DNA of 64,000 nt from contig CAYZGU010000041.1 in NCBI GenBank assembly GCA_964478165.1, positions 1 through 64,000 of the forward strand, read 5' to 3'. Every line of letters starts with the position of its first letter. The stretch's first letter is position 1. The notes beneath the pieces were generated by a model that saw only the letters and a program-made list of their open reading frames with translations, did not search any database and had not been told where the DNA came from. Of the stretch, positions 47,233 to 55,413 are shown piece after piece. A program made the position numbers and the translations under genes. The stretch is from CAYZGU01 sp964478165. Its GTDB lineage: Bacteria; Poribacteria; WGA-4E; JAJDTR01.

Positions 47233-47809
47233 ACGACAAGGACGCGTCTCCAAGTATCTCATCCTACGCCCGAGGTATTGGAACATGAACAACACATCGG
47301 GCTGGACAAACCAGAAGGTGACAATTTGAAGGAATCTCAGGCCATAGACTATGCTTATGCGTATAACTCGGCCAAATGTTCGACTAAAATGGGGGTTTCA
47401 GTTCATCCTCAACTGCGCAGCTTTCGGAAAACTTGGGAAGGTTTTTTCTGTTCGCGGTCGTACCTTAACACAATTGTCAAAAGAAAGACATTGGAAAGCC
47501 TGGGATTCAGAGGACGAGCGGAAAGGCATCGTAATGTGCATTCTCGCGCCACATTTTATTGATATCATCGTAGGATTGTTGGAACGTCCCAATCGAGTAA
47601 CGTATTTCGCGCAACAACTCGACTACTCGTTGGCCTGGTCCAGTTATAACACGAATGCCGTCTTTCGGTACCCTGAAGCAATCGGCAACGTTGCGACGAC
47701 TAAGCCAGATAATTCATGCGAAGAATCAGTGCAATTCGAAGTTTATGACACACGCGGAATCTCCATTCTGATTCACTTGAGCCGGCTACATTCCACCGCC
47801 CTCTCTTGA
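47233..47809 (+). pseudogene. Frameshifted Gfo/Idh/MocA oxidoreductase remnant
   Basis: Two overlapping frames together spell a decayed Gfo/Idh/MocA protein. The first frame, open from 47233, reads VSHPTPEVLEHEQ and LDKPEGDNLKESQAIDYAY, the family's TPxxxH and (E/D)KP signature region, but about 15 residues between them are missing. Near 47350-47375 the similarity moves to the +1 frame: NVRLKWGFQF, KLGKVFSVRG, APHFIDIIVGLLERP, AVFRYPEAIGNV and FEVYDTRGISIL, ending at 47809. The Rossmann N-terminus is not found. The frameshift plus the internal loss mark it as a pseudogene. It precedes an intact family member by about 490 nt. Confidence 0.7.
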
Positions 47810-48301
47810 CGCTCATTGCGACGGATATACCAAAGGGTTTGCAAACTATTGCAGTCGAGAATTGGGCACGACATCTTGAAAATCGCCGTGACTCAATCAC
47901 CGATATATTTGGCGGAAACATTCCAACACTGCACTCAACCACGGATCTCCGTTCAGAATCCGGCTCTGCGTGCAGCAACGCTACGCTGACGTTGAGCGAG
48001 TCGCGCAATCTCAATTGTGACCAAGTCTAGCTTTCATTACCTACAAAATGGACCAGGACGCAATTTCTCTCTGTTAAAATCATCCTGACACATCAACTCC
48101 TCGGGATGAATGGTCGTTCCAAGATCGTAATACTTGGCGACTACAATTGTCGGGTGAGCCTGACTGCCTTGGGCATTCAACATCTGAATCTTCCATACTT
48201 ATCACGGTTTCTTAGATGAAACCGTGATAAGTATGGAAGATTCAGTGCGAAGGCGGACATTCCCGCATACCAAACATCTTTCTATGGAGGAATTTTCTAT
48301 T
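47810..48301. other. Intergenic region with the 28-bp palindrome
   Basis: About 490 nt between the oxidoreductase remnant and the intact oxidoreductase. Its only notable feature is the inverted repeat at 48184-48245. Confidence 0.5.
48184..48245. repeat. Perfect 28-bp inverted repeat, 6-nt loop
   Basis: Arms 48184-48211 and 48218-48245 are exact reverse complements; the left arm begins CTGAATCTTCCATACTTATC. The repeat ends 57 nt before the GTG start of the next gene, so it would form a very stable hairpin in that gene's leader or promoter. Confidence 0.92.
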
Positions 48302-49342
48302 GTGCCAACCAAAACATGTTTAATGATTGGTGGGAGTGGCAGAGCGGGCTCTTGGATTCAGGAGTTCACAACCAGTTTTAATGACCGTATCAAAATTGTT
48401 GGCTTAGTAGATGTTCAAGAGAGTGTGCTTGAACAACAGGGGGACGCGCTCGGCCTGCCAACAAATTGTCGCTTCACCGACTTTAATGAGGCATGTGCAA
48501 CTGTCGAAGCGGATTTCTGCGGAATTGTTACACCGCCCAGATTCCACGCCCCGGCGGCCGTCGCAGCTCTGGAGAACGGTATGCCGGTTATTTGCGAAAA
48601 ACCAATCGCGGACACCATAGAGGGCGCCAACTCGATTATCAAAACTGTGCGGAAAACATCTCTGCCTTGCGCCATTATTCAAAATTATCGATATGCGCCG
48701 AACAAACAAGAGCTTGTTCGGATAAGAGAAGAAGGACAACTAGGCCGTTTGCAGCATATCATCGGTCGCTATGCATGTGATTACAGACGCTACGAATCGT
48801 GGGGTAAAGCCTGGCGTCATGATATGGATTTCGCAATGCTTTTCGAAGGGTCGGTACATCATTTTGACATGATGCGATTCCTTTCCGGTGGTGATTGTGA
48901 AACGTTGATGGGTTGGGGGTGGAACCCAGAATGGTCAAGTTTCAAACACTATTCAAGCGGCCTTTATTTGATGCGCATGAACAACGGTGTTCACACCTGT
49001 TACGAAGGCAATAGTTCGGCAGCTGGGATTTCGAACTGTTGGCATAAGGAACACTACCGCGCAGAGTTTGAAGAAGGTACTGTTGAAATATCGGCCGGTA
49101 ATCGCATGACAATCCACCGCGCGGGTAAAAACACAGAGGAATACGACGCACCAGTCAATTCGCACTCGGGCCTTGAATATCTCTTTGATGAATTTCTGAA
49201 TTGGCTTAGTGGCGGCCCACCCTCTGCCACACGAATTGAAGACAACATTAAGAGTTTTGCAATGGTGATCGCCGCCATGGACACGGCACTGGATGGGAAA
49301 CCGAAACACATTAGCCATTATCTAATCAAGGATGATGACTGA
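48302..49342 (+). CDS. Gfo/Idh/MocA family oxidoreductase
   Basis: A 346-residue NAD(P)-dependent oxidoreductase. The start is probably GTG 48302, with GGAGG 11 nt before it; ATG 48284 in the same frame is possible but has no ribosome site, and the longest frame would begin inside a 28-bp palindrome. The Rossmann motif is LMIGGSGRAGSW, followed by VGLVDVQES, then VTPPRFHAPAA and VICEKPIADTIEG with the catalytic Lys. NYRYAPNKQELV and SVHHFDMMRFLSGGD supply the substrate-domain motif and the usual His. It precedes the 2-oxoacid dehydrogenase operon by 375 nt; that operon has its own promoter. Confidence 0.9.
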   Translation: MPTKTCLMIGGSGRAGSWIQEFTTSFNDRIKIVGLVDVQESVLEQQGDALGLPTNCRFTDFNEACATVEADFCGIVTPPRFHAPAAVAALENGMPVICEKPIADTIEGANSIIKTVRKTSLPCAIIQNYRYAPNKQELVRIREEGQLGRLQHIIGRYACDYRRYESWGKAWRHDMDFAMLFEGSVHHFDMMRFLSGGDCETLMGWGWNPEWSSFKHYSSGLYLMRMNNGVHTCYEGNSSAAGISNCWHKEHYRAEFEEGTVEISAGNRMTIHRAGKNTEEYDAPVNSHSGLEYLFDEFLNWLSGGPPSATRIEDNIKSFAMVIAAMDTALDGKPKHISHYLIKDDD

Positions 49343-49492
49343 CACATCGCTGACGCGGACCAGCTTAGTGTTTCGACTAAAAGGATTCCACACGATTCTC
49401 TTTCTGGCGAGGCCTGAATCTTGACCAAACATGTAGCGCCGCTTGGGTAGTCCGATTGATCGCATATCGAGACTAGTCAGCGGCCAACTTGC

Positions 49493-49521
49493 TTGGCAAA
49501 ATCCTCTCCTTATGATATAAT
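49493..49521 (+). promoter_or_regulatory. Sigma-70-type promoter of the 2-oxoacid dehydrogenase operon
   Basis: TTGGCA at 49493-49498, a 17-nt spacer, and consensus TATAAT at 49516-49521. Transcription would begin near 49528, giving a leader of about 190 nt. Confidence 0.75.
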
Positions 49522-49535
49522 CATACTAACCTCAA

Positions 49536-49606
49536 AACCATCATGTCAGACGGTCTCCCATGCTGTGTTTCTAGGCCTAAACTCTGACATTAACTCCATG
49601 GTGGTT
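49536..49606 (+). promoter_or_regulatory. Possible stem-loop in the operon leader
   Basis: AACCATCATGTCAGA at 49536-49550 can pair in two steps with TCTGACA (49583-49589) and ATGGTGGTT (49598-49606, one G-U pair), leaving an internal bulge. It starts within about 10 nt of the predicted transcript start. A regulatory role is inference. Confidence 0.35.
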
Positions 49607-49716
49607 AGACGATAACGATGCATCGTCTGACTGCCATTCGGCGTATTTCGCATCACCTGGTCTTGGAACTTCAAAAACCACGATTCGCTCAAGTATCAGA
49701 CCGAGGAGACCCGTTA

Positions 49717-50700
49717 ATGACATTATCATCTGAACTGTCAAAAGAAATGTACAAAGACATGTGGCGCATCCGCCTGTTCGAAGAAGAGGCACACCGTCAG
49801 ATGAGTCTTGGCTCAGTTGTAGGTACGCTTCACATGTACTGTGGTGAAGAAGCCGTCGCTGTTGGGGTATGTTCTAACTTAGCGAAAGAAGACTACGTTC
49901 TCGGAACGCACCGAAGCCACGGCCATTGCCTGGCCAAAGGAGCCGAGTCTCACCAGATGATGGCTGAGCTGTTCGGTAAGCACACAGGAACATGTGGCGG
50001 AAAAGGGGGCTCGATGCACATCGCAGACTTCTCACGGAACATGCTCGGCGCCAACGGTATTGTAGGAGCCGGGATAGGACCCGCAACCGGTGCCGCACTT
50101 GCAAGCAAGATGCGCAACTCGGGTCAGGTATCGGTCTGCTTCTTCGGGGATGGTGCTGCCGCTCGTGGCACTTTTCATGAGGGAATCGGATTCGGTGCCT
50201 TATGGCAGCTGCCCGTTGTCTATATTTGTGAGAATAATCAATACCAACAGTGGGTACCCCGGAAAAACGTAGCCGTGCTAGATTCGGTCGCCGACATGGC
50301 CCCCTCGTATGCAATTCCGGGTATCTCAATTAATGGACAAGACGTCATGGAGGTCCGGGAAGTTTCTGGTGAGGCCATTGAGCGTGCCCGAAGTGGGCGT
50401 GGTCCCACATTGATTGAGGCTCGAACCTATCGGTTTCACGGCCATAGTCTCGGTGATGAAGAGCAATACCGTTCCACGGACGAAGTCGAAACTTGGAAGG
50501 CCGAACAGGATCCGATTAATCTGTTCCGCGCAGTGCTAACGGAGCGACAGTTGATGTCGAACGACGAGGACGCGCGGATTCAGATCGAAGTCAAGAACGA
50601 AATCGCCGATGCGGTAAAGTTCGCAGAAGAGAGTCCATTCCCCCCGATTGAAAATGTGGGTACGGATGTACTCGCACCGGTTCAAGGGGTGGTTCGATGA
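49717..50700 (+). CDS. 2-oxoacid dehydrogenase E1 alpha (pyruvate or acetoin dehydrogenase type)
   Basis: The thiamine-diphosphate-binding half of E1, which decarboxylates a 2-oxoacid (pyruvate) or splits acetoin. The start at 49717 has GGAG 8 nt upstream; the 33-residue extension to 49618 is not conserved. The 327-residue protein has GTHRSHGHCLAKG near residue 68, GGKGGSMHI near 99, the ThDP motif FGDGAAARGTFHEG ending ENNQY near 173, and TYRFHGHSLGDEEQYR near 243. Its last codons overlap the E1 beta ATG (ATGA). The short form without an N-terminal extension is seen in both PdhA and AcoA, so the symbol is left open. Confidence 0.9.
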   Translation: MTLSSELSKEMYKDMWRIRLFEEEAHRQMSLGSVVGTLHMYCGEEAVAVGVCSNLAKEDYVLGTHRSHGHCLAKGAESHQMMAELFGKHTGTCGGKGGSMHIADFSRNMLGANGIVGAGIGPATGAALASKMRNSGQVSVCFFGDGAAARGTFHEGIGFGALWQLPVVYICENNQYQQWVPRKNVAVLDSVADMAPSYAIPGISINGQDVMEVREVSGEAIERARSGRGPTLIEARTYRFHGHSLGDEEQYRSTDEVETWKAEQDPINLFRAVLTERQLMSNDEDARIQIEVKNEIADAVKFAEESPFPPIENVGTDVLAPVQGVVR

Positions 50701-51668
50701 AAACATTAACCTTCAGCGAGGCGTTGCGAGAGGCGTTGCACGAAGAAATGGATCGAGATCAAACCGTGTTCGTCATGGGTGAGGACGTCATTTCACACGG
50801 TGGACCATACAAAGTAACTGAGGGCATCGCCGAGCGCTTCCCCCAGCGAATCTTCGAAACACCGATTGCAGAAGCGGGCATCGTCGGCCTGGGAGTCGGA
50901 GCGGCCATGGCGAAAATGAGGCCCGTAATCGAAATTATGTACATGGATTTCGTAACCTGTGCCATGGACGAAGTGGTTAATCAAGCAGCAAAAATGCGTT
51001 ACATGACGGGAGGACAGGCCAGTGTGCCAATGGTCGTCCGTTTGCCCTGTGGGGTCGGCCGCTTGTTAGCTGCTCAGCATTCCCAAATTATGGAGTCGTG
51101 GTTCATGCATGTCCCCGGCCTACAAGTCGTAGTACCTTCAACACCGGCTGATGCTAAAGGATTGCTCAAGGCCGCAATACGCAGTGCCGATCCTGTGCTT
51201 TTTTTCGAGTACAAACGCATCTATGCTTCCACTGGTGAAGTGCCAGAAGAAGACTACACCATTCCAATTGGCAAAGCCAAAGTCACTCGTGATGGAGAGG
51301 ATGCGACAATCGTTGCAATTGGTCCAATGGTACAGAAATCACAAGAGGCAGCCATACTCTTAGAGGACGAGGGCTACGATGTAGAAATCGTTGATGTGAG
51401 AAGCCTCTCACCGCTTGACACACAAACGATTTGCGAATCGGTACATCGCACAGGTTACGCAGTTGTTTGTGGCGAAGATTCCAGCTTTGCGGGCGCAGTC
51501 TCCGAAATAGCAGCCATGATCGGTGAAAACTGTTTCAACTCACTCAACGGACCCGTCGTTCGGGTTGGTAGTCCACACGTACCAATGCCATTCAGCGCGG
51601 AACTTGTTAAACACGTTGTTCCTGACGTTGCAAATATTATCGAAGCCGTCAATCAGGCAATGTCATAG
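50697..51668 (+). CDS. 2-oxoacid dehydrogenase E1 beta
   Basis: The 323-residue partner subunit of the heterotetrameric E1. It has FSEALREALHEEMDRD at the N-terminus, GEDVISHGGPYKVTEG, FETPIAEAGIVGLGVGAAM, IMYMDFVTCAMDEVVNQAAKMRYMTGGQ, RLPCGVGRLLAAQHSQ, and VVCGEDSSFAGAVSEIAA in the C-terminal transketolase domain. Its ATG overlaps the E1 alpha stop by four bases, so the two are translationally coupled. Confidence 0.93.
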   Translation: MKTLTFSEALREALHEEMDRDQTVFVMGEDVISHGGPYKVTEGIAERFPQRIFETPIAEAGIVGLGVGAAMAKMRPVIEIMYMDFVTCAMDEVVNQAAKMRYMTGGQASVPMVVRLPCGVGRLLAAQHSQIMESWFMHVPGLQVVVPSTPADAKGLLKAAIRSADPVLFFEYKRIYASTGEVPEEDYTIPIGKAKVTRDGEDATIVAIGPMVQKSQEAAILLEDEGYDVEIVDVRSLSPLDTQTICESVHRTGYAVVCGEDSSFAGAVSEIAAMIGENCFNSLNGPVVRVGSPHVPMPFSAELVKHVVPDVANIIEAVNQAMS

Positions 51669-51778
51669 CAAGCGCTCTAGTGCTTGCAGGCGGAACGCAT
51701 TCCGCATGAGATACCTCGGCTGATTGTCCTCAGTTTTACCATCAAGTCCTGCACTTACAATAGGAAAGGAGGTCCTCC

Positions 51779-53155
51779 ATGGCAACACAGTTCCGCTTAC
51801 CCGGCTTCGGTCACACAATGGAAAAAGGTCGTGTTGTGGAATGGCACGTCGAAGAAGGCACCCAGATAGCGGAGGGGGAGCTACTCGTATCGATCGAAAC
51901 AGACAAGACAGTCGTCGAAATCGAATCCCCAATTGGTGGAGTACTGTTACGCATAGTTGCTCAGCCTGATGGTGAGTACGAAGTCGGCCACACTCTTGCG
52001 TGGATTGGAGAAGCGGGAGAGGAGATTCCAGAGGCCCGCATAGTTCCCGACCAAATAGCGGCTCCGGATCGATCTTCGCAGTCATTAGCGACACCGATCG
52101 CGCTGCGATTGGCAAAACGACATGGCATCGATACTACAACATTGCAAGGCACTGGTCCCAGCGGTCGAATCACAAAAGAAGATGTCCAACGCGCTGTCAC
52201 CGCCTGTGAAGAAACCCACAGCGCTCCGACCGATAAAACCCTGATATCCGAAATTACCGAAAAACCGACGAAACAATCAACACCATCATCTGCAAACTTT
52301 CGCGCTACGCCCGTCGCACTTCGCCTAGCAGAACGCCACGGGATAGATGTCACAACACTTCATGGTAGTGGTCCGGGCACTCGCGTCACCAAAGAAGACG
52401 TTCGACGTGCGATAGACAATACCACCACTGCCAAAGAAACTTCTGCGGCTGCCCCCGCGGACAAGGGCGTCAAAATAGCCTCACTTACCGGAATCCGTCG
52501 GACAACAGCTGAACGTTTGCAGGCGATGTGGGAAGAGACTCCGCTTGTAACCGAGGGAATCGACGTCGATTTTACTAATCTGCAGAAAATACGTAAATCA
52601 AATAGCGATGCCTGGCGAGAGTCGCACGGCATCGTCCCCACAATTAACGATTTCGTACTGAAAGCCACTGCGAAGACATTAAGATGCCATCCACAACTCA
52701 ACACGGCTCTGATTGATGGAGCAATTCATCACTATCAACAGATTAACTTAGGCGTCGCCATCGATATTGACGCTGGTCTTGTCGTTCCTGTCCTTCGAAA
52801 TGCTGACGCACTTGGCATAATCGCCCTGGCAAAAACGGTCCAAACACTCGCAGAGAATGCCCGTTCAGGAACATTGCGTATCGATGACTTTGAAGGCGGT
52901 ACATTCACGGTCACCAATCTTGGAGGCCTCGGTATAGATTGGTTTACACCAATCCTCAATCCACCACAATCTGCCATCTTAGGAGTTGGCCGCGTCCGTC
53001 CCATTCCAGCAGTTCAGGGCGCCTCGATTGTTCCCCGTGACATTGCCACGTTGGTAGTCACCTTCGACCATCGAGTGCTCGACGGTGCGCCCTGTGCCCG
53101 CTTCCTTCGAGACTTACGTGTATTGATAGAAGAACCTCCACCACTACTTCCTTAA
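51779..53155 (+). CDS. Dihydrolipoamide acyltransferase (E2) with two tandem subunit-binding domains
   Basis: E2 transfers the acyl group from lipoamide to CoA and forms the complex core. AAGGAGGT lies before the ATG. Domains in the 458-residue protein: a lipoyl domain at 1-80 with the lipoylated Lys43 in ETDKTVVEI; then two copies of the peripheral subunit-binding domain at about 101-140 and 178-219, both reading roughly ATPxALRLAxRHGIDxTTL...GxGxxxRxTKEDVxRA; then the acyltransferase domain from about 235, with the catalytic HRVLDG motif near 430. One binding domain is the rule in E2. No E3 (dihydrolipoamide dehydrogenase) gene follows; the next gene is an alcohol dehydrogenase. Confidence 0.93.
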   Translation: MATQFRLPGFGHTMEKGRVVEWHVEEGTQIAEGELLVSIETDKTVVEIESPIGGVLLRIVAQPDGEYEVGHTLAWIGEAGEEIPEARIVPDQIAAPDRSSQSLATPIALRLAKRHGIDTTTLQGTGPSGRITKEDVQRAVTACEETHSAPTDKTLISEITEKPTKQSTPSSANFRATPVALRLAERHGIDVTTLHGSGPGTRVTKEDVRRAIDNTTTAKETSAAAPADKGVKIASLTGIRRTTAERLQAMWEETPLVTEGIDVDFTNLQKIRKSNSDAWRESHGIVPTINDFVLKATAKTLRCHPQLNTALIDGAIHHYQQINLGVAIDIDAGLVVPVLRNADALGIIALAKTVQTLAENARSGTLRIDDFEGGTFTVTNLGGLGIDWFTPILNPPQSAILGVGRVRPIPAVQGASIVPRDIATLVVTFDHRVLDGAPCARFLRDLRVLIEEPPPLLP

Positions 53156-53894
53156 CGTTACCCGCTCACGCAATCGACTGTAGGGACGTCGAAGCTGATG
53201 AAACGCATCAATCTGAGCACATGTGTCTACGGTGTTATTGAAATGCTTCATTCGCATAACATGTGAACGATCGTCAAGAAGCAACACAACAGCCATTTAA
53301 CTGAGCCGCGCGCACTCAGAACATACTACAGTAGGTGAACTATTCAGATATAGAATCCCGTTCAACGATTGGACACACATCTTCCGAAATTGTCCCCTTA
53401 TCACGGCGCTCACATCGCTCATTGTCCAGCACTATTAATGCCTGACTAAGCAGTGCCGCTCCTCCATTGGGCGCTTTCCCTCATAAGACGGGGATGTCTT
53501 CGACCAACGCAATTAGCTCGTAATTTCATTTTGATGCCTCATATACCTATAGTCACACGATCCTCAGTCGAAATCGGTCTCCCAGTTTTCCCATCCTAAC
53601 TGAACTAAAGTCCTGTTTCGGACTGGACACATGAGGCAATTAAGTGTACTCACAAACCGACAATGCGATTGGCATTAAAAACACTCAAATCTATCGTTTT
53701 GAACACACAAACAAAGTCACGCTTCCGCCAGCCTGTAATTGTCATCCGCCGTCCAGTACCAAGGCCCACAAATGGAAACATTAGCTTTGCGCCAATCATT
53801 CAGAGCGTAAGAAGTCTGTTTTTTGAAAATACGCTCCATTGCTTAACACCCAACAGGATAAGCTATTCTCCGACAACAACCAGGAGGTTTCTTG
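53156..53894. other. Intergenic region between E2 and the dehydrogenase gene
   Basis: About 740 nt between two rightward genes. No gene, strong promoter pair or palindrome was recognised; a 101-codon frame overlapping the next gene's start lacks a ribosome site. Confidence 0.4.
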
Positions 53895-54887
53895 ATGAAA
53901 GCAGCCGTCTATCACGGACCACGCGACATCCGCGTCGAAGAAGTCTCTATTCCACAAATTTCGGATGAGGAAATGTTGATTCGTGTGCGCGCTTGCGGAA
54001 TATGCGGTTCCGACCTTCATATGTACCGCCTGGGTATGTTTGGCGATGAATTGGGGAAACCGGTCGAACAAGGGCGCATCATGGGGCACGAATTAAGCGG
54101 CGAAGTTGTCGCTATTGGACAGGCAATTAAAGGCTTTCGCGTTGGCGACCGGATTACCAGTGTAGGCCAAGGTGGGTTTGCCGAGTATACAACTCTCCCA
54201 CTACCGGACCGCGAAACCCATTTATTGCCGGAAACAATCGGATTTGACGAAGGAGCTCTGATGGAACCGCTAGCGACATGCGTGCATGCGGTTGCATTAG
54301 CGGGACTCACCTGCGGCGAAACCGTCGTGCTTCTCGGTGCTGGCATCATCGGTTTGGGATGCCTCCAAGTGATTAAGGCCATGGTAGAGTGCCGGATAAT
54401 TACTGTTGACAGTTCTGAAAAACGGTTGGAGATGGCGCGGGAGTTAGGCGCCGATGAGACCGTGAACCTGGCAAAGACAAATCCACTAGAAGCTGTAATT
54501 AATCTAACAGGCGGCGCAAAACCGGTAGTTCGCTACGGGGTCCGTGGAGGCAACGCTGATGTCGTCATTGACTGCGCCGGCGCGCAGAACTCACCCAACC
54601 AAGGCCTTCTAATGCTGAAACAGATGTTTGGGCGGATGGTCTTTGTCGCGCTATTCGAACAACCAGCCGCACTGGACTTTAACCAAGTCGTACGCAAACA
54701 TATCACCATCGAAGGTTCCTGGACATGGACCGATGACGACTACCGCAAAGCTATCTCGCTCGTAGAAACCGGAGACGTAGATCGGAAGCCACTCATTTCA
54801 CATGTCTTCCAGCTGACCGACGCGTCAGAAGCCTTTGCTCTACAAGACCGCCCGGACGCCGCCATCAAAGTTATTTTGAAGCCCTAG
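53895..54887 (+). CDS. Zinc-dependent alcohol/polyol dehydrogenase-like protein (MDR superfamily) without structural-zinc lobe
   Basis: A 330-residue medium-chain dehydrogenase/reductase. AGGAGG precedes the ATG at 53895. The catalytic zinc site is present: Cys of ACGICGSDLHMYR near residue 37 and His-Glu of IMGHELSGEV near 66. The cofactor motif is LLGAGIIGLGCLQV near 150. The four-cysteine structural-zinc loop usual after GDRV is missing: GDRITSVGQGGFAEYTTLP passes directly between the flanking strands. Such shortened forms occur in the superfamily. It follows the E1-E2 operon by 740 nt in the same direction; the substrate is unknown. Confidence 0.88.
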   Translation: MKAAVYHGPRDIRVEEVSIPQISDEEMLIRVRACGICGSDLHMYRLGMFGDELGKPVEQGRIMGHELSGEVVAIGQAIKGFRVGDRITSVGQGGFAEYTTLPLPDRETHLLPETIGFDEGALMEPLATCVHAVALAGLTCGETVVLLGAGIIGLGCLQVIKAMVECRIITVDSSEKRLEMARELGADETVNLAKTNPLEAVINLTGGAKPVVRYGVRGGNADVVIDCAGAQNSPNQGLLMLKQMFGRMVFVALFEQPAALDFNQVVRKHITIEGSWTWTDDDYRKAISLVETGDVDRKPLISHVFQLTDASEAFALQDRPDAAIKVILKP

Positions 54888-55368
54888 GAGCCCAAGCGTG
54901 GATATCAGGTTCCCTTGATGCCTCTTTCCCGCCGTCTTTGCGGTCACAAACCCGCTCAATCCATTAACTATGGTGATTTTAGCTGTTCTCTTAAACGACC
55001 AATGGCTGTAGGAGGCCCCGCACACGCAAGCCTCTTACATTAACTAGTACAGAACCTTAATCTTAAATTCCCATAGCTATTACCACACAAATCGTACTGA
55101 CACGTTCTTTGTAGCACGGCGATACAAGTAATACACAAATTTTGCCCCAGCGTCGAGCTTCCGATATCCGAATAATCCACGTATCATTTCGGTCGTGTAA
55201 ACTATAGACTTCCAGAATCACCCGCAATTAACCTCCAACTGAGCAACACACAGAATTGTTAGAAGCCCTAGCCGTAACGGCTTGTTCATTCGACATCCTG
55301 AATTGCTTCTCTGGCACACGTGGTCAGCATGTAATCCTGACCACGTGTCATATTCTCCACCAGTACAG
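54888..55368. other. Convergent intergenic region with two hairpins
   Basis: About 480 nt between the rightward dehydrogenase gene and the leftward unknown gene. It ends in two overlapping long palindromes at 55316-55413. Nothing else is recognised. Confidence 0.5.
55316..55348. repeat. Perfect 12-bp inverted repeat, 9-nt loop
   Basis: Arms 55316-55327 (ACACGTGGTCAG) and 55337-55348. Its right arm shares four bases with the left arm of the next, longer repeat, so the two hairpins cannot both be fully formed. Confidence 0.8.
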
Positions 55369-55413
55369 TCACAGACGAGCGTGTTGTGACTGTACTGGTG
55401 GAGAATATGACAC
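55345..55413. repeat. Perfect 29-bp inverted repeat spanning a stop codon
   Basis: Arms 55345-55373 and 55385-55413 flank an 11-nt loop. The leftward gene's stop (55371-55369) lies inside the left arm, and its last 14 codons form the right arm and loop. It could act as a terminator or as an mRNA 3'-end protecting hairpin. Confidence 0.92.
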
